IMG/VR virus record: IMGVR_UViG_3300046000_007851
Span: 1-31,950 of that record
Origin: a virus
Length of the DNA stretch: 31,950 nucleotides
Strand: one strand, 5' to 3'
Numbering within the stretch: position 1 is the stretch's first letter; every line of letters begins with the position of its first letter. A model generated the notes under the pieces. That model searched no databases and was not told where the DNA came from. It saw nothing but the letters and a program-made list of their open reading frames with translations. This document shows, piece after piece, positions 31,716-31,950 of this stretch. Position numbers and translations under genes: made by a program.

Positions 31716-31950
31716 ATGGAGCAAGATATATATGCAGCAGGTCAAGAAGGGTTTAGCCTCCCACACGATGTAATACAATTACCAACGCAAGGGGTGTTCT
31801 ACAAATCAAAGAAAAAATCAATTAAAGTTGGTTACTTAACTGCGGTGGATGAAAATATCCTTTCAGATTTTGATGGTAGAAAAAATATTACCGAATCAAT
31901 TATCTTACCTTTATTGCGAAACAAACTTTATGAAAAAGATTTAAGACCTT
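31716..31950 (+). CDS. Tail/baseplate-type structural protein, 5' part (partial)
   Basis: It starts at ATG 31716 and runs off the window; 78 codons are visible. The segment DVIQLPTQGVFYKSKKKSIKV followed by GYLTAVDENILSDF resembles the opening 'LP-(S/T)-x-G-x-(F/Y)-Y ... (M/L)TA-x-(D/E)-E-(D/N)-IL' of small baseplate-hub assembly proteins in T4-like phages. A conserved downstream helix ITESIILPLLRNKLY follows. Because only the first part is seen, the class is tentative. It was presumably next to the tube gene before the homing endonuclease inserted. Confidence 0.6.
   Translation, partial: MEQDIYAAGQEGFSLPHDVIQLPTQGVFYKSKKKSIKVGYLTAVDENILSDFDGRKNITESIILPLLRNKLYEKDLRP

Noticed and set aside
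1-31950. tRNA genes
   Set aside because: No cloverleaf with the conserved T-loop GGTTCRANTCC pattern was noticed while reading the intergenic gaps, which are also mostly too short; a covariance-model scan was not possible.

Overview
The window is part of the genome of a T4-like contractile-tailed phage (myovirus), probably known only from environmental sequence. Direct evidence is a gp18-type tail sheath (25867-29217), a gp19-type tail tube (30230-30718), likely neck and tail-completion proteins (18809-19936, 24035-25584), a family B DNA polymerase with intact exonuclease and polymerase motifs (15669-18452), an SNF2-type helicase (22209-23978) and a free-standing homing endonuclease (30788-31681). 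The DNA is AT-rich, coding is dense, both strands are used, no tRNA was seen, and no intergenic gap exceeds about 125 bases. Many starts have A-rich leaders with weak or no Shine-Dalgarno sequence, so the host cannot be assigned; a Bacteroidota-like host is possible but only a guess.

Layout. (1) 1-45 is the 3' end of a plus-strand gene; it converges, across an intrinsic terminator, on a minus-strand pair (83-4611): a four-domain glycosyltransferase/methyltransferase and a coupled gene of unknown function. (2) 4670-15585 (plus) alternates virion-like display proteins (LamG protein, small beta proteins, two paralogous proteins with Thr/Ser/Pro linkers) with a GT9-like enzyme and a tight operon (7278-13656) of four more glycosyltransferase-type genes, two methyltransferases and one small helper. 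(3) 15669-18452 is the DNA polymerase, convergent with a minus-strand block (18457-23978) holding two structural proteins, a remarkable Zn-peptidase-like/Mn-superoxide-dismutase fusion, and the helicase. (4) 24035-31950 (plus) is the neck/tail module, interrupted by a divergent 54-residue ribbon-helix-helix gene, a HAD-type hydrolase between sheath and tube, and the homing endonuclease between the tube and the next structural gene.

How it may work together. The phage carries unusually many sugar-transfer genes, including relatives of enzymes that glycosylate proteins on Ser/Thr (TibC/Aah-like heptosyltransferase, Skp1-GnT1-like GlcNAc transferase). They lie beside virion-type proteins with Thr/Ser/Pro-rich linkers, and the tail sheath carries a similar linker. 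The most interesting reading is a phage-encoded O-glycosylation system that decorates its own particle; this is inference. Other unusual points are the complete Mn-type SOD active site in a phage protein, a TATTTAT box repeated in gene-sense orientation just upstream of most transcription-unit starts, and a 14-bp hairpin that buries the start codon of the homing endonuclease.
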